Positions 47,458-59,443 of a stretch of DNA of 64,000 nt are shown here, in pieces. Every line of letters starts with the position of its first letter. The first letter of the stretch is position 1. A program made the translations under genes and the position numbers. The DNA is from Nymphaea colorata (Eukaryota > Streptophyta > Magnoliopsida > Nymphaeales > Nymphaeaceae). The stretch is taken from positions 8,720,713-8,784,712 of the forward strand of contig NC_045142.1 in the NCBI RefSeq assembly GCF_008831285.2. Direction: 5' to 3'. Below the pieces are notes generated by a model that did not search any database, was not told where the DNA came from, and was given only the letters and a program-made list of their open reading frames with translations.

Positions 47458-49074
47458 CTCCTTAGCAATTGATTCATTTCCTTGCCATCCACCCAAGTAC
47501 TCACGAATTGATTCTTTTGCAGCATCTGCAGATTTTCTGAACTTGGCTATGTCTGTTGACTCTTCCTTTAGTGACTCCCGAAGGGTTTTCACAACTTCCC
47601 GTGCACTCTTCAGATAATTCTTTTATAACAAAAAGACCCACTCTTGGGCTCGAGCCCCTGGTTCGGCGAATCCCAACCCGCTCTCTAGCAGTTTCGGCTC
47701 CAACCTCAAAAAGGTTAGAAACCAAGACAATCATCTCATTAATAACCTCCTTTTATAAGCTCTTAAAGATCCCTCACAATCTTCTATACAGGACTAAACT
47801 TCTGAGGTGTTACATTTTGGTAAAATTTTCCCCAATTTAGTCGCCTCATTTGGATCAAGGAATGATGTGTTGGCCCCAAAAATGCCATTATTATCACCAC
47901 CATTTGATTCCTGCTCCTCTGCCAAAACTCCTAACGCTGTCAGGCCAGATGTCGCCAGAATAGAACCACTCAGCAGAAAAAGCCGTCGATGGCTAAAGCA
48001 CGAACAAGGTGGAGCAGGTTGCAGACGACGCTATTGCAATACCTCTACTATGTTAGAATGGAGCATGGTTAAAAAGAGCACAGGAAGATTTGTCACAACA
48101 TGGTGCAAGGCCTATACAAACTATAAAGAGCGTGGCCCAAATTCATCCTATTGAAATCTTAACCACCTCTGACCAAGCATGAAGCGACAATTGCTTCACT
48201 TAAAATCATAAGGACCAACTTCCATATCAGTCAAAAGAATCTTCATTTCTTTGTAAGTTGTAACAATATAAAGTAAAGTAATACTTAAATGCTATCGTCT
48301 ACTGGGAAATTCAAACTAACAATCTCACTAGTAAACCATATTAACCAGTAAGAGCGATAAATTATCATCATAAAAGTATGAAACGTTTTAGGCAGCACAA
48401 GCTATCGCATGAAACTGAACATATTCTATGGAAATTATGCTGCATCTTCTCCAAGAAATATGCTGTATGTACTTGTAACTGCAAACATTCTCGTCAAGAT
48501 TTTTAAGACTTCTCCAAAGAATTGGCCGCTTGGTTAGAATTTTGATGAGTTAAAAAACTTTAAAAAAACATAAATAACATTAGAATGGACAAGAAATAAT
48601 AGGACTAACGGTTTTTAAGAATATATGCACTTTGATATTTCAAGCAAAATTTGTTTCTAATGTCATAATAATATGACAATCAAATTGCTATGTAGATAGT
48701 GATGTTCTGCAAAATCATATATTTTGCCATCATTGGCATCACAAACAACAGAAGACCTAAGAAAGAGGGCGTAGGAACTAATAACCCAATTCTTCTTCGT
48801 CGGCTTCGTCTGCTCTGCATGCTGGCGCTCCGTTCCTGCAATTTTTGCCTCTGTAGCACCCGCACTTCATTAGGTTCTGTATAGTTGTATTGATCCCCCA
48901 TTGCATCGCCAGGGGGCGCGTATCCCGCGAGATCTCTGCAGCATTATCGTCGAAGAATGCCAAGATTGACCGACTAGAATTGCGCTTCCCTGCCAAGTAA
49001 TGGAGAGTCGAGGAAAATGAGAGTGAATGTGGGTAGCGGAAGATGGAAGATGAGAAGATGATGGTGGACACCAT
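47458..49074 (-). CDS. Psb27-H2/LPA19-like chloroplast protein, exons 1-3 (3' end missing)
   Basis: The family assists photosystem II D1 precursor processing in the thylakoid lumen. Proposed exons on the minus strand: 49074-48860 (MVSTIIFSSSIFRYPHS..., a Ser-rich transit peptide), 47992-47814 or -47800 (HRRLFLLSGSILATSG, a lumenal-targeting-like hydrophobic stretch, then FGANTSFLDPNEATKLGK), and 47619-47458 (NYLKSAREVVKTLRESLKE, then ADAAKESIREYLGGW). Exon 1 to 2 joins in phase 2 through GG/GTGCTAC and GTGCTTTAG. Between the last two blocks lies an LTR-like insertion (47624-47813); using the donor at its edge gives an immediate TAA, while a donor at 47800 keeps the frame with five extra residues. 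The last helices of the Psb27 domain are not found. Family assignment is from memory of the motif; moderately sure. Confidence 0.6.
47624..47813 (-). mobile_element. Short LTR-like insertion (190 bp) in the Psb27-like gene
   Basis: On the minus strand it runs TGTAACACCTCAGAAGTTTAG ... GGGTCTTTTTGTTATA, with terminal similarity TGTAACA/TGTTATA. It holds a TATA box (GCTTATAAAAGGAGG) and GGGCTCGAGCCCAAGAGTGGG, a text common in plant LTR/TRIM sequences. Flanking T runs could be the target duplication. It splits LPK from NYLKSARE. Confidence 0.5.
48031..48859. other. Intron 1 of the Psb27-like gene
   Basis: AT-rich sequence without recognised features, between the donor at 48859 and acceptor at 47993. 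Confidence 0.45.
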
Positions 49075-49141
49075 TGTTAGCCTTGCTCAAACACCCTAGA
49101 TTACCGGAATCCCAGAGAGAGGGAGAGAGAGACAGAGTGGA

Positions 49142-49870
49142 GAGCCGATAAAATGGAAATATATAACAAAATCTGGGGACAAGAGGTCCCCTAAGTACAA
49201 AAACAATCCGCAAAAAATAAACCACAAAAACAGAAGCAAGAAGAAGAAATATACAATACAATGCACAGAAAAATAAGAGAAAGAGGAAAGACGGAGCGGC
49301 ACAGTTACCCAGCCGTAGACGGACAGTGGTGCTTCAACCGAATGGCAAACTGAATATCCCCTTGCACAAGATGAGCCACAGAATCTGGCCAAGAGAAAGT
49401 GTCCCTGAAGACTCTGTTGTTGCGCTCCTCCCAAATGCGCCACCAAGCTGAAATGAGCCACGGCCTCCAGACATGACCCCAGGAAGCAGTCAGGTGGGGG
49501 GAAGGACAAAAGAGAAAAAGAAGATGAATGGATGGTAGGTTTGGAAGACTACTAACAAGGGAAGGCTAGGCAGAAGCAAGGACACTAGAGAAAAAAGGGC
49601 ACGAAATAAAAAGGTGGACCCGAGACTCAGTCGCGACAAGACATAGGGGCACTGGTTAGCCAAACTGATGTCAAGGCGTTGTAGGTGGTCAAAAGTGTTA
49701 ATATGGCCAGTAAGAAGAAGCCAGACAAAAGCAATGGCACAGAGAGACAGAGTGGAGAGAGGTTTATCCTCTTCCCATATTAAGCAGAAAGGCTAGATGT
49801 TACACGCGGCGATGAGCCGGCGGGCACATAGTGAGACAAAGTTCTCCACATTTCAGATGTTACTTTTCTT
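49142..49870 (-). pseudogene. LINE (L1-type) 3' end with zf-RVT/ORF2 C-terminus
   Basis: On the minus strand the C-terminal region of a plant LINE ORF2 is seen: FVWLLLTGHINTFDHLQRLD (49670-49730), a cysteine-rich zf-RVT part with a frame change (NQCPY / VATESRVHLFISCPF) and WWRIWEERNNRVFRD (49390-49440), ending with a stop at 49305. A 3' untranslated part runs to about 49142, followed by a (TC)-rich tail. It is 5' truncated, as usual for target-primed insertion. The same 3' end recurs at 56531-56710. Confidence 0.75.
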
Positions 49871-50318
49871 CCATGATAAGATTTTTCCGAGTTACAAAAA
49901 CCAAGATGAATCGGTCATACTCGAATCGAATCGATAGGTAAATCATTTTGATTTGGTGATCGATTAAGAATTCTATTTATTTTTTAACTTTTGGAAAATA
50001 ATTTCAAGAAGTTTTTTTCGTTAATCCTAGAAAACATATTTGTAAATAATTTTGCTGATCCATAATTTATCAAAATAAATCGGTCAACCGGGACAATTCA
50101 ACTCTAAAACAGATTGATAACGTTCGATACTTTATCTTTTCTTTTTATGTTGCCTTAGGAAATCTGTGGCAGTCTCCACCTAAGGCAAGGAAGAAAAATG
50201 TGATAAAAAGAACAGGCATGTGTGATACGTCATCCTTTGGTAGGCCATGAAATCCTCTATAGGCATGTTTTTTCTAACTGATCAATTCTTTTTCATTTGG
50301 AATTATTCTTACTCACAA

Positions 50319-50329
<11 letters not shown>
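49871..50329. other. Intergenic, no gene seen
   Basis: AT-rich; GAATCGAATCGAT at about 49925 is similar in style to the GAATC-rich repeats at 57640 and 58640, but no boundaries can be set. Confidence 0.4.
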
Positions 50330-50369
<40 letters not shown>

Positions 50370-50390
50370 AGAGAGAGAGAGAGAGAGAAG
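50330..50390. repeat. (TA)n(GA)n compound microsatellite
   Basis: About 19 TA units directly followed by about 11 GA units. Confidence 0.95.
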
Positions 50391-50779
50391 TTGGTACAAA
50401 GCAAACACTTAGTTCAGGGATAATTTTGTTGATATGATTTAAAGTTTTTTTTTCCTTTCAATCTAACCTTATTGATATGATCTTAAGAATGGGTTGATGC
50501 AAAATATATACCAAGCTGATCATCTGTTAAACTTTAATGATGCTTTTACAATACGAAAAATTGAACGGCCCCCATGACATGATAATAAAAAAATAAATAG
50601 TTTCCATTAAAACAACTTGAATCAAAGCATGTTTTACATCAAAATAGTCTTTATGAATATATTAAAATGTTTAAGTTGCATTTAAAGTAGTTTTTGAACA
50701 AAAAAGCAATGGGTGTGGCTTATATATATATATTATTTAAAAGACTATTAATCGTCACGAAAGCCATCAAAAACCAACG

Positions 50780-50942
50780 AACCACTATAAACTGTTGCTA
50801 GATCTATTTCTAAGGAATGGTCGATCTTCGCACCGATGGGTGTGCCCTTTTCTCCTAAAATCTACTTCTAACCAAAACTCTATTTTAGCTACTCCACGCT
50901 CAACCTTTGCTACCCACACCGCCAAAAGGAGGGGTGTGAACA
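50780..50942 (+). repeat. LTR 3' end of Tat element 3
   Basis: AAGGAATGGTCGATCTTCGC ... GGTGTGAACA shows the same order of blocks as the LTR ends at 30890-31001 (AACGGTCAATCCTCGTACCG ... CAAACA). The LTR start was not located, so the left boundary is uncertain. Confidence 0.55.
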
Positions 50943-50944
50943 GA

Positions 50945-50961
50945 TGGCACACTTGGTGGGA
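50945..50961 (+). other. Primer binding site, Tat element 3
   Basis: TGGCACACTTGGTGGGA lies two bases after the LTR terminal CA, in the same place as TGGCGACCGTGATGGGA in the left Tat element. Confidence 0.5.
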
Positions 50962-51557
50962 CCCATCATCATTTGCGTAGTTCTTAAGCACAAGTTATTT
51001 TCTAAAATGCCGGACCTCAATTGCATAAAACCTTCATGAGCACGCCTACTAGCATCATGCACCATTTTGTGCATTGAGCACCAGTTGAGTAGAAAAAGCA
51101 TACTCCTTTAATCCTAATCTTAGCCCTCCTCAATCTAAGGATTATATGAAGCCAATGTTTGCTCTCTAATTTTCAAAACTCATCTCTTAAGAATATACGT
51201 AATAGCGACATCGATTCTCCGTTCAAGTTTTCAAAAACTCACTTACTTATAAGTCTCAGTCATCATTTTGTCAGACTATTTATGAGACCTAGTCTAAGAT
51301 ATAGCCTTACAACTGGACCAACTAATTGGATTGAAAAACCCCTCCATTAATACTGAAATAGACAAGAATCATCGGTATATGAATGGGTGAACAAGGAGAA
51401 ACAGAGAGCCCTAATTTATAGACTAACCTAAAAATCGCCAACACTATTGATCGGGGTATAACTCAGGTCCGTTAAGGACCCAAGTCTATTGTCCAAAAAA
51501 ATATAATTCTAAGAAACGAATTTTTGCTTTCCACTTTTCACAAAATAAGATTTCATC

Positions 51558-52830
51558 TTGTCTCGTATTATTCCCATCATATATTTAATGAGTCAACTTT
51601 CTTGTGTTCAGATGGACTCTTTAGACTCTAACACTGTCTTTCCTTATGATCACAGTCTCTTTGGTGAATGCCGAGGCCGATGCGGCCTTCATACCATACC
51701 AACTGGAGTCTACCTACCACAATGGTACTTGCCATGGTACCCTAACCCTAACTTTAGATGTATGTTTCCAAACCACTTGGAGAATTGTGGGCTTGGAGAA
51801 GAAGTCAGCTTGGCGACCCAACCTATCAATGGTAGTTGGACCATGCAATTGCAGAAAGGTGGAATACAAGAACCAACATGTTTTGGTTTCCATACCCTTG
51901 ATGAGTTTTTCCAACATTATGGAACTCCCTGAGCCGGAAGATGGTCCTAGAGCCCCGATCAAAAGTTAGTTCTTCATCAACCAAGAAGACAAAATTTTCG
52001 AGGTGATGCGGAACATCACTAGAAAAAGGAATCGGTCATGTCAGGAACAAGATGAACATCAATTCATTCTATTGGAGAGCCTCAACAAGAAACTCTCTGA
52101 ATATGTCGATCCAACCACCTTATCTGACAACTCTTTTCACAAGTATAGGAACTCAATGATGACGTGTATCGTTGGACTTATCTTCTTCTACAATAATGAT
52201 AAAAACATGGATCTCATGGTTGTTTGCCTCTTTAGAAAATGGGGATACATTAAGGTCCACCATCGATCAACCACCATGGTAGTTCTCGCCCTCCTATATG
52301 GAGGCTTGTCTAATTTTACAATCAGAGATGCAGATTACATTGAAGGATGTGTCTTCACAATCGGTGTTGGTTCTACAAGCATGAATGACCACAATCCAAC
52401 CATTTTAAGAATCCCAACAAAAAATTGTTCAATGTGAAACATTATTGAGGAAAAATGAAGGAAGTTGACGAAGAAAACATCATATGAGATTTCTTCAACA
52501 GAGACATCGTCAAATCAAAATACGCATACAACCCGGACAAAGGTTGTCTACTCTTGGGGCCCTATTTCATAGTCCAAGGCGTTGTCTTTGCCAATTCTCA
52601 TAGCGGCAAAGGTAGGTCCATGAGTTCCAAACCAAAGGTGTTGTCATGGAGAACGAGCTGTGTACTCCAAAGTGGTCCGAAACATATGCCCTAGCCCAAC
52701 AACAATGAGCCCATTTTGCTCACAATTACCTTGTCCTTGGTTCAGCCATGGGTCTCCATTATGCCACATGGTAGGAAGCCACCCATCCACTGGTCACCCT
52801 TAGTTAAGGGTCAAAATCTAGTTTGAACAT
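51558..52830 (+). pseudogene. Tat element 3 extra ORF1 (plant-mobile-domain-like), broken
   Basis: Two overlapping frames, 51558-51932 (MDSLDSNTVFPYDHSLFGE, then a C-terminal LDEFFQHYGTP) and 52003-52437 (VVLALLYGGLSNFTIRDADY, then IEGCVFT), match the extra ORF of the left Tat element: FPYDHSLFGE to FPYDHIIFGE, and FTIRDADYIEGC to FTIGDIDFIEGC. Frameshifts and stops separate the blocks, and coding traces continue to about 52830. A TTCTTGTGTTCAG acceptor-like sequence precedes the ATG at 51612. No gag or pol follows, so the element is truncated or interrupted. Confidence 0.55.
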
Positions 52831-55800
52831 GTTGTAATTGATGAAGTTTGCGGTTCTAAATTGTACTCAATGAGAAATTAAGTCAAATTAAGGTTTTTGT
52901 ATGTCCAAACTACCGTCAAAGACCAATAATAATTTTATTTAGCTTAATTTCCAGTTAAGCTGTGTTGTGTGTGGCATATATGTAGATCATAGTACCTGCT
53001 CAAAATGTAGTGCTCATGCATGCTTAGTTCTGAATAATTGATAAAGAAGAGAAACTATATGCATGTAAATATTAAACTAACCTCCTTGTCTTACCCTAGA
53101 GACATGAAATTTAAATTTTAACTAAGAAAGCATAAGCACTCCAGCCTGGGCATAGGATTATGGTGACCCTGACCATGCCAGGTTCTAAGTCAGCCTAAGT
53201 TTGGTTAGGCATGGGATTTTCTAAGTCTGATTCACATTGGCTCCAACCAAGTGATGTTCCAGGTCCAGCCTAGACTCAATTAGGCATCAGCTTAATTGGT
53301 TCAGTGTCATGTCCTAGGTTCATGCATGACCTATACTTAGTTTGCGTAGTATAGAACTTAGGTTTGTGCAATAAAATATATACACTACCACAATTTTTGC
53401 ACTTGGTGTGGCAATCAGTTTTGGACTCCTTTTACCGTGCCCCATTGTAGACAGCCTTAGGCCGAGCTATGTATAATAATTTCAGCTCAAGATCTATCAT
53501 TTTCCCTCAAAAATTACATTCTTCTAAAATGACTGACATCTAAATGACTCATGCAAAAAAGACGAAGGTTAATATGGAAAAGCATGACTATGGGCATGCC
53601 AACTTCAATTAAAGCAGAGAAATACTCTAATGAAGTGTATCTAATCTTAGGTAATCAAAAAATTGAAAATTCACACCAAAATCGATTAGAATTGTGCTCA
53701 CAGGATGAGCTGAGTGCTTGGTGCAATGTCTGGAACTGAACAAAGTTTAGTGAATTTGTAGAAATATAATTGTGCTCAATCTGATCAGAATGACTCAAAT
53801 CGAGCTAAGAAGACATAAACCTGAATGTGATGAGCATGATTCCAGCTTGGTTTGATCTGACTAGTTCTGGTTGAGCATAGATTGAGCTTGAATCCTATCG
53901 AATATGATAAACTAAAGAGTGACCAAGTGCAATCAGACATCTCTGTCTAGAACTGAATTCTAGATCTTATAACTCCAAATCATTTGGGTTTAAGTTAGTT
54001 TTCACCGAGGTGATCCTAACTTGAGCTTGGTTAGGTCTGAGGATATCATGGTGATCGAAAATGACATGTAACTTAGTTTGGTGAGCTGATTTGGGTTAAA
54101 GTGAGCTAGTTTGAGCTAAACAAAATCTAGTGAGCTAACTCTAATGATTTTTGAGGAATTGTAAAGGTGAAATTGTGTTAATTGTGCTGGTTTTAGGAAA
54201 TTTACAAAGTTTTGAGTTTTTCTGAACTTCAGGGTTAAAAAAGTCATTTGACAAGGTTGCAGCAACCTAGCAGGCTCTAGTTTTTTTGGACTCATGTTTG
54301 GTGTCAAAATGGAAAAGGTTTGGACCTAGTTCAGATGTACAACCATCATGTTTGAAATGCCTTTGAAAAGTAATTCAAAGACAAGAAGGGGTTGAACTCT
54401 TAATTTGATCAAGTAAAAAAATTGGGTGTTTGCACATGCCCCTTTCTTATACTAAGCTAATGAAACCCAGACTTAGTGGCAAAGAAAGTATATCAAACTT
54501 TCAAAAATAAAGGAAATGCCCCAATTTAAGAAACAGCTCCTGGTATTTTAAAGGTTCTTCCAAACTGATGCTTAGAGTATGGAGCATGAGGACAATGGGT
54601 GTGGTGCTTGAACAAAGATGCCCTAGTTTGAAAACTGTTTTAACATTGTAAGAGATCCTTTTTTTCTGATCAAAACATTGTTCCAATACAAGATGCCCCT
54701 AGGTGGAACATGTCTTTGAAAGCTTCTTAAGAAATTTGCATGAAATATCAAAGTGTCACACATTTCAAATCTAGTATCCCATAGAAGTATGACTTTGTAG
54801 TTTAAGATCTTTTAAGAGTTAGAATTTTCTCTAGCTAATTGATGTGGTCAGGTTCCTAAAGGGAATTTCCCTCTGTTCCTATGACATGTACTTGGAGGAG
54901 TCATTCTTAATCTCACATGGATCTTGTAGAGAAGCAGTCATTGAATGAGTATCACATAGGTGTGGGAGATTTTCTATTCAATGCAAGAGAACTCTAATCC
55001 AAACAATCTTTGGTCATCTAGGTAGATTCTCTTTCTTGTTTTTCTCTGTCACTCTTCTTTCATTTGGCCCTTTTGGTGCTTTCCCTTTGAGTTTTTTTCT
55101 TTCACTTACTGTTTTTTCTTTTTGTTAAGCGACTTTCACTTTTGAAGGAAATTTATCACTACCTTAAAGAATACTGCAAAGCTCCACCGTTTCGGTGGTT
55201 ATATGTACTTTTGTCAAAAACTACATATACTCCCTTGTTTACTTAATGTACTCCCTCAAAAAAGCATGAAGAAATAATGAGAGAAAGCACTTTGTGGTTG
55301 CATTCGTAGTGTGCATACCTTGTGTTTGTTTTCTCCTTTATTTTAAGCCTTCAGGTTCATTGAAAACGAAGCGTAAGGATCTATGTGCCAAAGGGTGAAC
55401 TCAATATGAGTTCTAAAATTTTCATTTGGTGGCCACAACATTCAACCAATTGGTTTGTCCCTCATCAACATGCCAAATCCAATCTCTTTGGGCTCATGGA
55501 AAGAAAATTCATTTACTTTTCTCTTCTTGTCTTGATACTTGTTGCAGTCTTTGTTTGTGTTTGTTGTGCCTTTTTGTTTGAGATGTGTTGGTCTTTATAC
55601 GTCCAAAATAAAATATCTGCTGAGAATGTTAAGGGCAAGTCCATGGTGTGTTTTCGTGGATTGATTGGTGTGTTCTAGTCCCAATTCCGTAAATAAAGCA
55701 CCTAAAGTGCATTAAGTATGTTCTTAAGTCCAAATCTCTCTATTTCTCTCTCTCTCTTTATATATATATATAGTTGTACATTCTGTCTCCCTTGTATTGC

Positions 55801-55882
55801 CTTCTTGTGTAAGAATAACACACACATGCTCTCAAAATAAGAGTTGGCACAACAGGTAGAGCATGTTCTAGTAGATGGCCAG
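52831..55882. other. About 3 kb without recognised genes
   Basis: AT-rich with many short direct motifs (for example GAGCTTG/GAGCTAA near 53850-54120). It could be decayed internal sequence of Tat element 3, but no domain is recognisable. Confidence 0.4.
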
Positions 55883-55990
55883 TACTTTCGCTGCCTTGAA
55901 GTGATGTTCTCTATATTGTAAAAAAGAGTTTGGGGCACCTATATCTAAGTTAAAGTGAAGCAGTGACATCACTTCAAGGCAGCGAAAGTA
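55883..55990. repeat. 24-bp perfect inverted repeat with 60-bp loop
   Basis: TACTTTCGCTGCCTTGAAGT plus GATG (55883-55906) is perfectly complementary to CATC plus ACTTCAAGGCAGCGAAAGTA (55967-55990). Perfection over 24 bp in otherwise AT-rich DNA is unlikely to be chance. Confidence 0.9.
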
Positions 55991-56445
55991 AACCTAATGG
56001 AGGCTTCATCTCTCAGCCAGGCAGTAGAATAAAATACTTCTCTTGCTCATGCAAACACACATTCTGTAAAAATGTTTTATACTTTGTCTTACTTTGGCTG
56101 TCCTAACTTTTCTTTAGCCTTTTACCCAAGCTATATACAAGTAGGGGTAAAGGTAGGAATTTTTCACTACAGGAGTCAAAATATAATTTTTCAAAAATTT
56201 TATATAGGTTACCTAAAATTTTTAAGATTTATAAATAAAATTTTGATTTTCTAAAAACGTGAGCAGGGCGCCATGCCCCTGCCACCCCACTTGCCAGTTG
56301 CCTCTGCGTGTATTAGATTTCTCTTTTCAGGTTTAGACAAACAAACTCTTCTGCAGCATCATAATGCATGAGGTGATCTGTTTAGTCACACAATGCATCG
56401 AGCAGTCATGATCATACATATGGTGGGATGGATACAGAATTTCAC

Positions 56446-56448
<3 letters not shown>
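55991..56448. other. Intergenic, no gene seen
   Basis: No recognised features. Confidence 0.4.

Positions 56449-56531
<83 letters not shown>
56449..56531. repeat. (AT)n(AG)n compound microsatellite at LINE tail
   Basis: About 31 AT units then about 10 AG units, directly abutting the 3' end of LINE copy 2. Confidence 0.95.
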
Positions 56532-56710
56532 CGATAAAATGGAAAATATATAACAAAATTTGGGGACAAGACGTCCCCTAGATACAAAAACAATCCGCAA
56601 AAACAAAAGCAAAAAGACGAAATATAAAATACAATGCACAGTGAGAAGAACGGTGTGAATAGAGAGGAAGGAAGGAGCGGCACCGTCACCTAGCCGCAGA
56701 CGGACCACGG
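56531..56710 (-). mobile_element. LINE 3'-end fragment, copy 2
   Basis: ACGATAAAATGGAAAATATA ... CACCTAGCCGCAGACGGAC matches 49142-49322 (CCGATAAAATGGAAATATAT ... TACCCAGCCGTAGACGGAC). Only the 3' untranslated part and the last codons remain, a severely 5'-truncated insertion. Confidence 0.75.
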
Positions 56711-57639
56711 CGCCTGAAGTATTCTTGGTGCTGTCTGAAGGAGAAAACCTTCTCGTTCGATCCCAGTAATATGGACATGTGATATGTGTTGCAGGTGGTA
56801 TTGAATGAGAATGAGACTCTCAATATCCTACACATTCTCTCTTGCCTCATATTTGCGATGGGCATATACAGCGAAAGATGGTGATGTCCCATGGCACTTG
56901 TTTCCTATCAAACACGCCTCTCACGATCTAGCTTTGACATTTTCTTTGGCTTTCACGAGAGCTTCCATATGCACACAAGATATTTTCTCATAGGTGAAAT
57001 TTTCTTCCTCATTTGGTTGAGCGATCTTTTTCTTTCCATTTTTTTTAGGTGTAATTCGCTTGAAAGCAGCATAGGGGCTGGTAACTTTCACTATTTTCAT
57101 ATAGGTGCCTTTAATTTACTTATTTATGTCATTAGGTGCCTGTTAAAACATGAAAATTTTTAAAATAGTGCCACAGCCCAAAATTTCCAGCTCCGCAGAT
57201 GCATGAGTTAGCAGTCGTTCCAGTTTGCTCCCATAACATTCGGCTGAATTATTTTTAAGAAACGAAACTTAAATCGTCTGTATAAGAGAAAGAACTAATT
57301 TTAATGATTATTGAGGCCAAATTGAGCAATGTTACAAAAATTTAACCAGTCAAGCTACTGATTCAGTACTGAATTGGCAAAAATTAGAACTAAAATGTTT
57401 AATTATTTTCTGAGGGCAAAAAAAACTATAAATGATTAAAAATAAGAAAGCACTTAGAGATATTGTAAATGAACTAAAAACAATTGAAAATGTCAGCCTT
57501 GAACCAGAGGTTGAATCGAATAGTTCTGCCGCCATGAATTCAATCTGAATTGGGTGCTCATTGAGGCCGAATCTGATTACAATATTGCACCAAATCAAAA
57601 ACAACTATTGGACTCAAAATTCTCAACCATATCTGCTTT
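56711..57639. other. Intergenic, no gene seen
   Basis: Open frames at 56805-57163 show no known family. Confidence 0.4.
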
Positions 57640-57995
57640 ATTCGATGTTTAGTTACATATTCATATTCGAATGCGAATGAAGAAAAGTCATATCCGAATC
57701 TCAAATCTGATTTTATAATCTAAATCTGAATTCAAATTTTAATCCGAATCTGGCTGACTTTTAAAATGCAAGAGCATTAGACGTAGGATATTTATTTAAA
57801 AAATACTAAATCTGATATGAATCCCAATTGGAACCTGGTCGGATACTTATGCATATCTAAATCTTAATCTGAATCCAATTGGATATCATTTTTTAAGTTC
57901 GAATAGGTTCATATTTCTTAATCGATTCGAATGTTTTCGGAACAGCTGGGTCGATCCAAATTGGATATATTATCCTACCCATTTGTGTGAAACAT
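57640..57995 (+). repeat. GAATC-rich dispersed repeat, copy 1
   Basis: Contains CATATTCGAATGCGAATGAAG, AAAAGTCATATCCGAATC, and TAAATCTGAATTCAAATTTTA; the same order of blocks appears at 58645-59060 in direct orientation. Likely two copies of a non-coding transposon. Confidence 0.6.
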
Positions 57996-58644
57996 TATTT
58001 GCCTCTAGCTTATTGTAACTACTGGATATCAGATCCTTGCCTAATATATATTAATTTCAACAAGGTCTTAAAGGTATTTTTTAATTTTTTAATCTGTTTT
58101 AAACACAAATTAATTATAGTTGAAAGAAAATTTGAAGATAATTAAGTTGATATCCAAAACATATATGTTGCATGTCATTAATTATTCTAAAACGATACAG
58201 AATCTGATACGAAACAACAACAAATTAAACAGACTATACTCGTGAAGTGATGTGATGCGGGTTGAAAGGGTAATAGTGTTGAAAATATCAGTTTTCAACT
58301 CGACCGATACACATCAAGCCCTATCAGGTCGTAACTGCCACAATAAATTAAATCCTGATAAAAAATATGTATTATTATGTGGGCAGATCTGGCCATTAAT
58401 GTAACCATGTTAATAATATGTTACTGTTTCATATGTTTGCCTTAATATTAAGGTAGAAGCATTCCAATGAAATGGTGTAATGCAGTGTTCCATAATTTTG
58501 TCTTAATATTTGGAGTAGATACATGAAATGGTTACATACTATCATTGTTGTCAAATGAACCCTTAACCGGACCATTTCGACCCTCCTTGTCGTAGACAAT
58601 AGGCATGCTTTATGGTCAGATCTACATAGACAGTAGGCATATGC
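57996..58644. other. Spacer between the repeat pair
   Basis: AT-rich, nothing recognised. Confidence 0.4.
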
Positions 58645-59060
58645 CTAGGGATGTCAATTGATCATATTCAAATCGAATATACCTTTAACCATATTCGTTT
58701 TTTTGATATTTACATATTTGGATTTGGATTCACATTCAAATATGAATAAAGAAAAGTCATATATGAATATGAAACAAATTTTATAATTTGAATTCAATCT
58801 GAATCTAATTCTTATATTCATATCCATATCTGAATCCAAATGTTGAACCAAATTTTGCTAATTTTGAAAATGCATGAAGATTACATACAAGATATTTGTC
58901 TAAAAATAAAACTGATCTGAACCTCTATTCCGTTTTTATCATATACTTATATATATTTAAATCTGATCCAATGTCATTTCTTAAATCTGCCAATTTTTTA
59001 ATCAAATATTTTTTTTCATATGTAATTTTTTCACATTCTTTAGCTGGATATTGGATTCAA
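58645..59060 (+). repeat. GAATC-rich dispersed repeat, copy 2
   Basis: Shares CAAATATGAATAAAGAAAAG, TCATATATGAATATGAA and the later AAAATGCATGAAGATTACATA segment with copy 1 (AAAATGCAAGAGCATTAGACG). Confidence 0.6.
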
Positions 59061-59443
59061 ATGAAGTACATTTGACATCCTTACATATGCCAAATCCAAG
59101 TAGATCTTGTATCCTCACTGTCATCTGTCGCATCTGTCATTTCCAAACGCATAGAGTTTCACCCACCCCCATGCGCCCAATAAATTCTCCTAATATAACT
59201 TTGTCTTTGTATAGCTTCCTTTAGTCTATGACCAAACAAAGGAAAAATGTTTTCACAAATCTTGTGAGCTGAGAATGATCGAGATATAGTAAGTTGGTCG
59301 AGTAACTGGGGCAGGAAATGGGAGTTATCGCTAAATTTTGATGTTACGGTCAACTTGAATCCCATTCGATTGCCAGTCCTGTTGGTTGATAACCAACTAA
59401 ACGTTGTGTTTGGATGACACCTAAAAATTGACATAGTTTGCGT

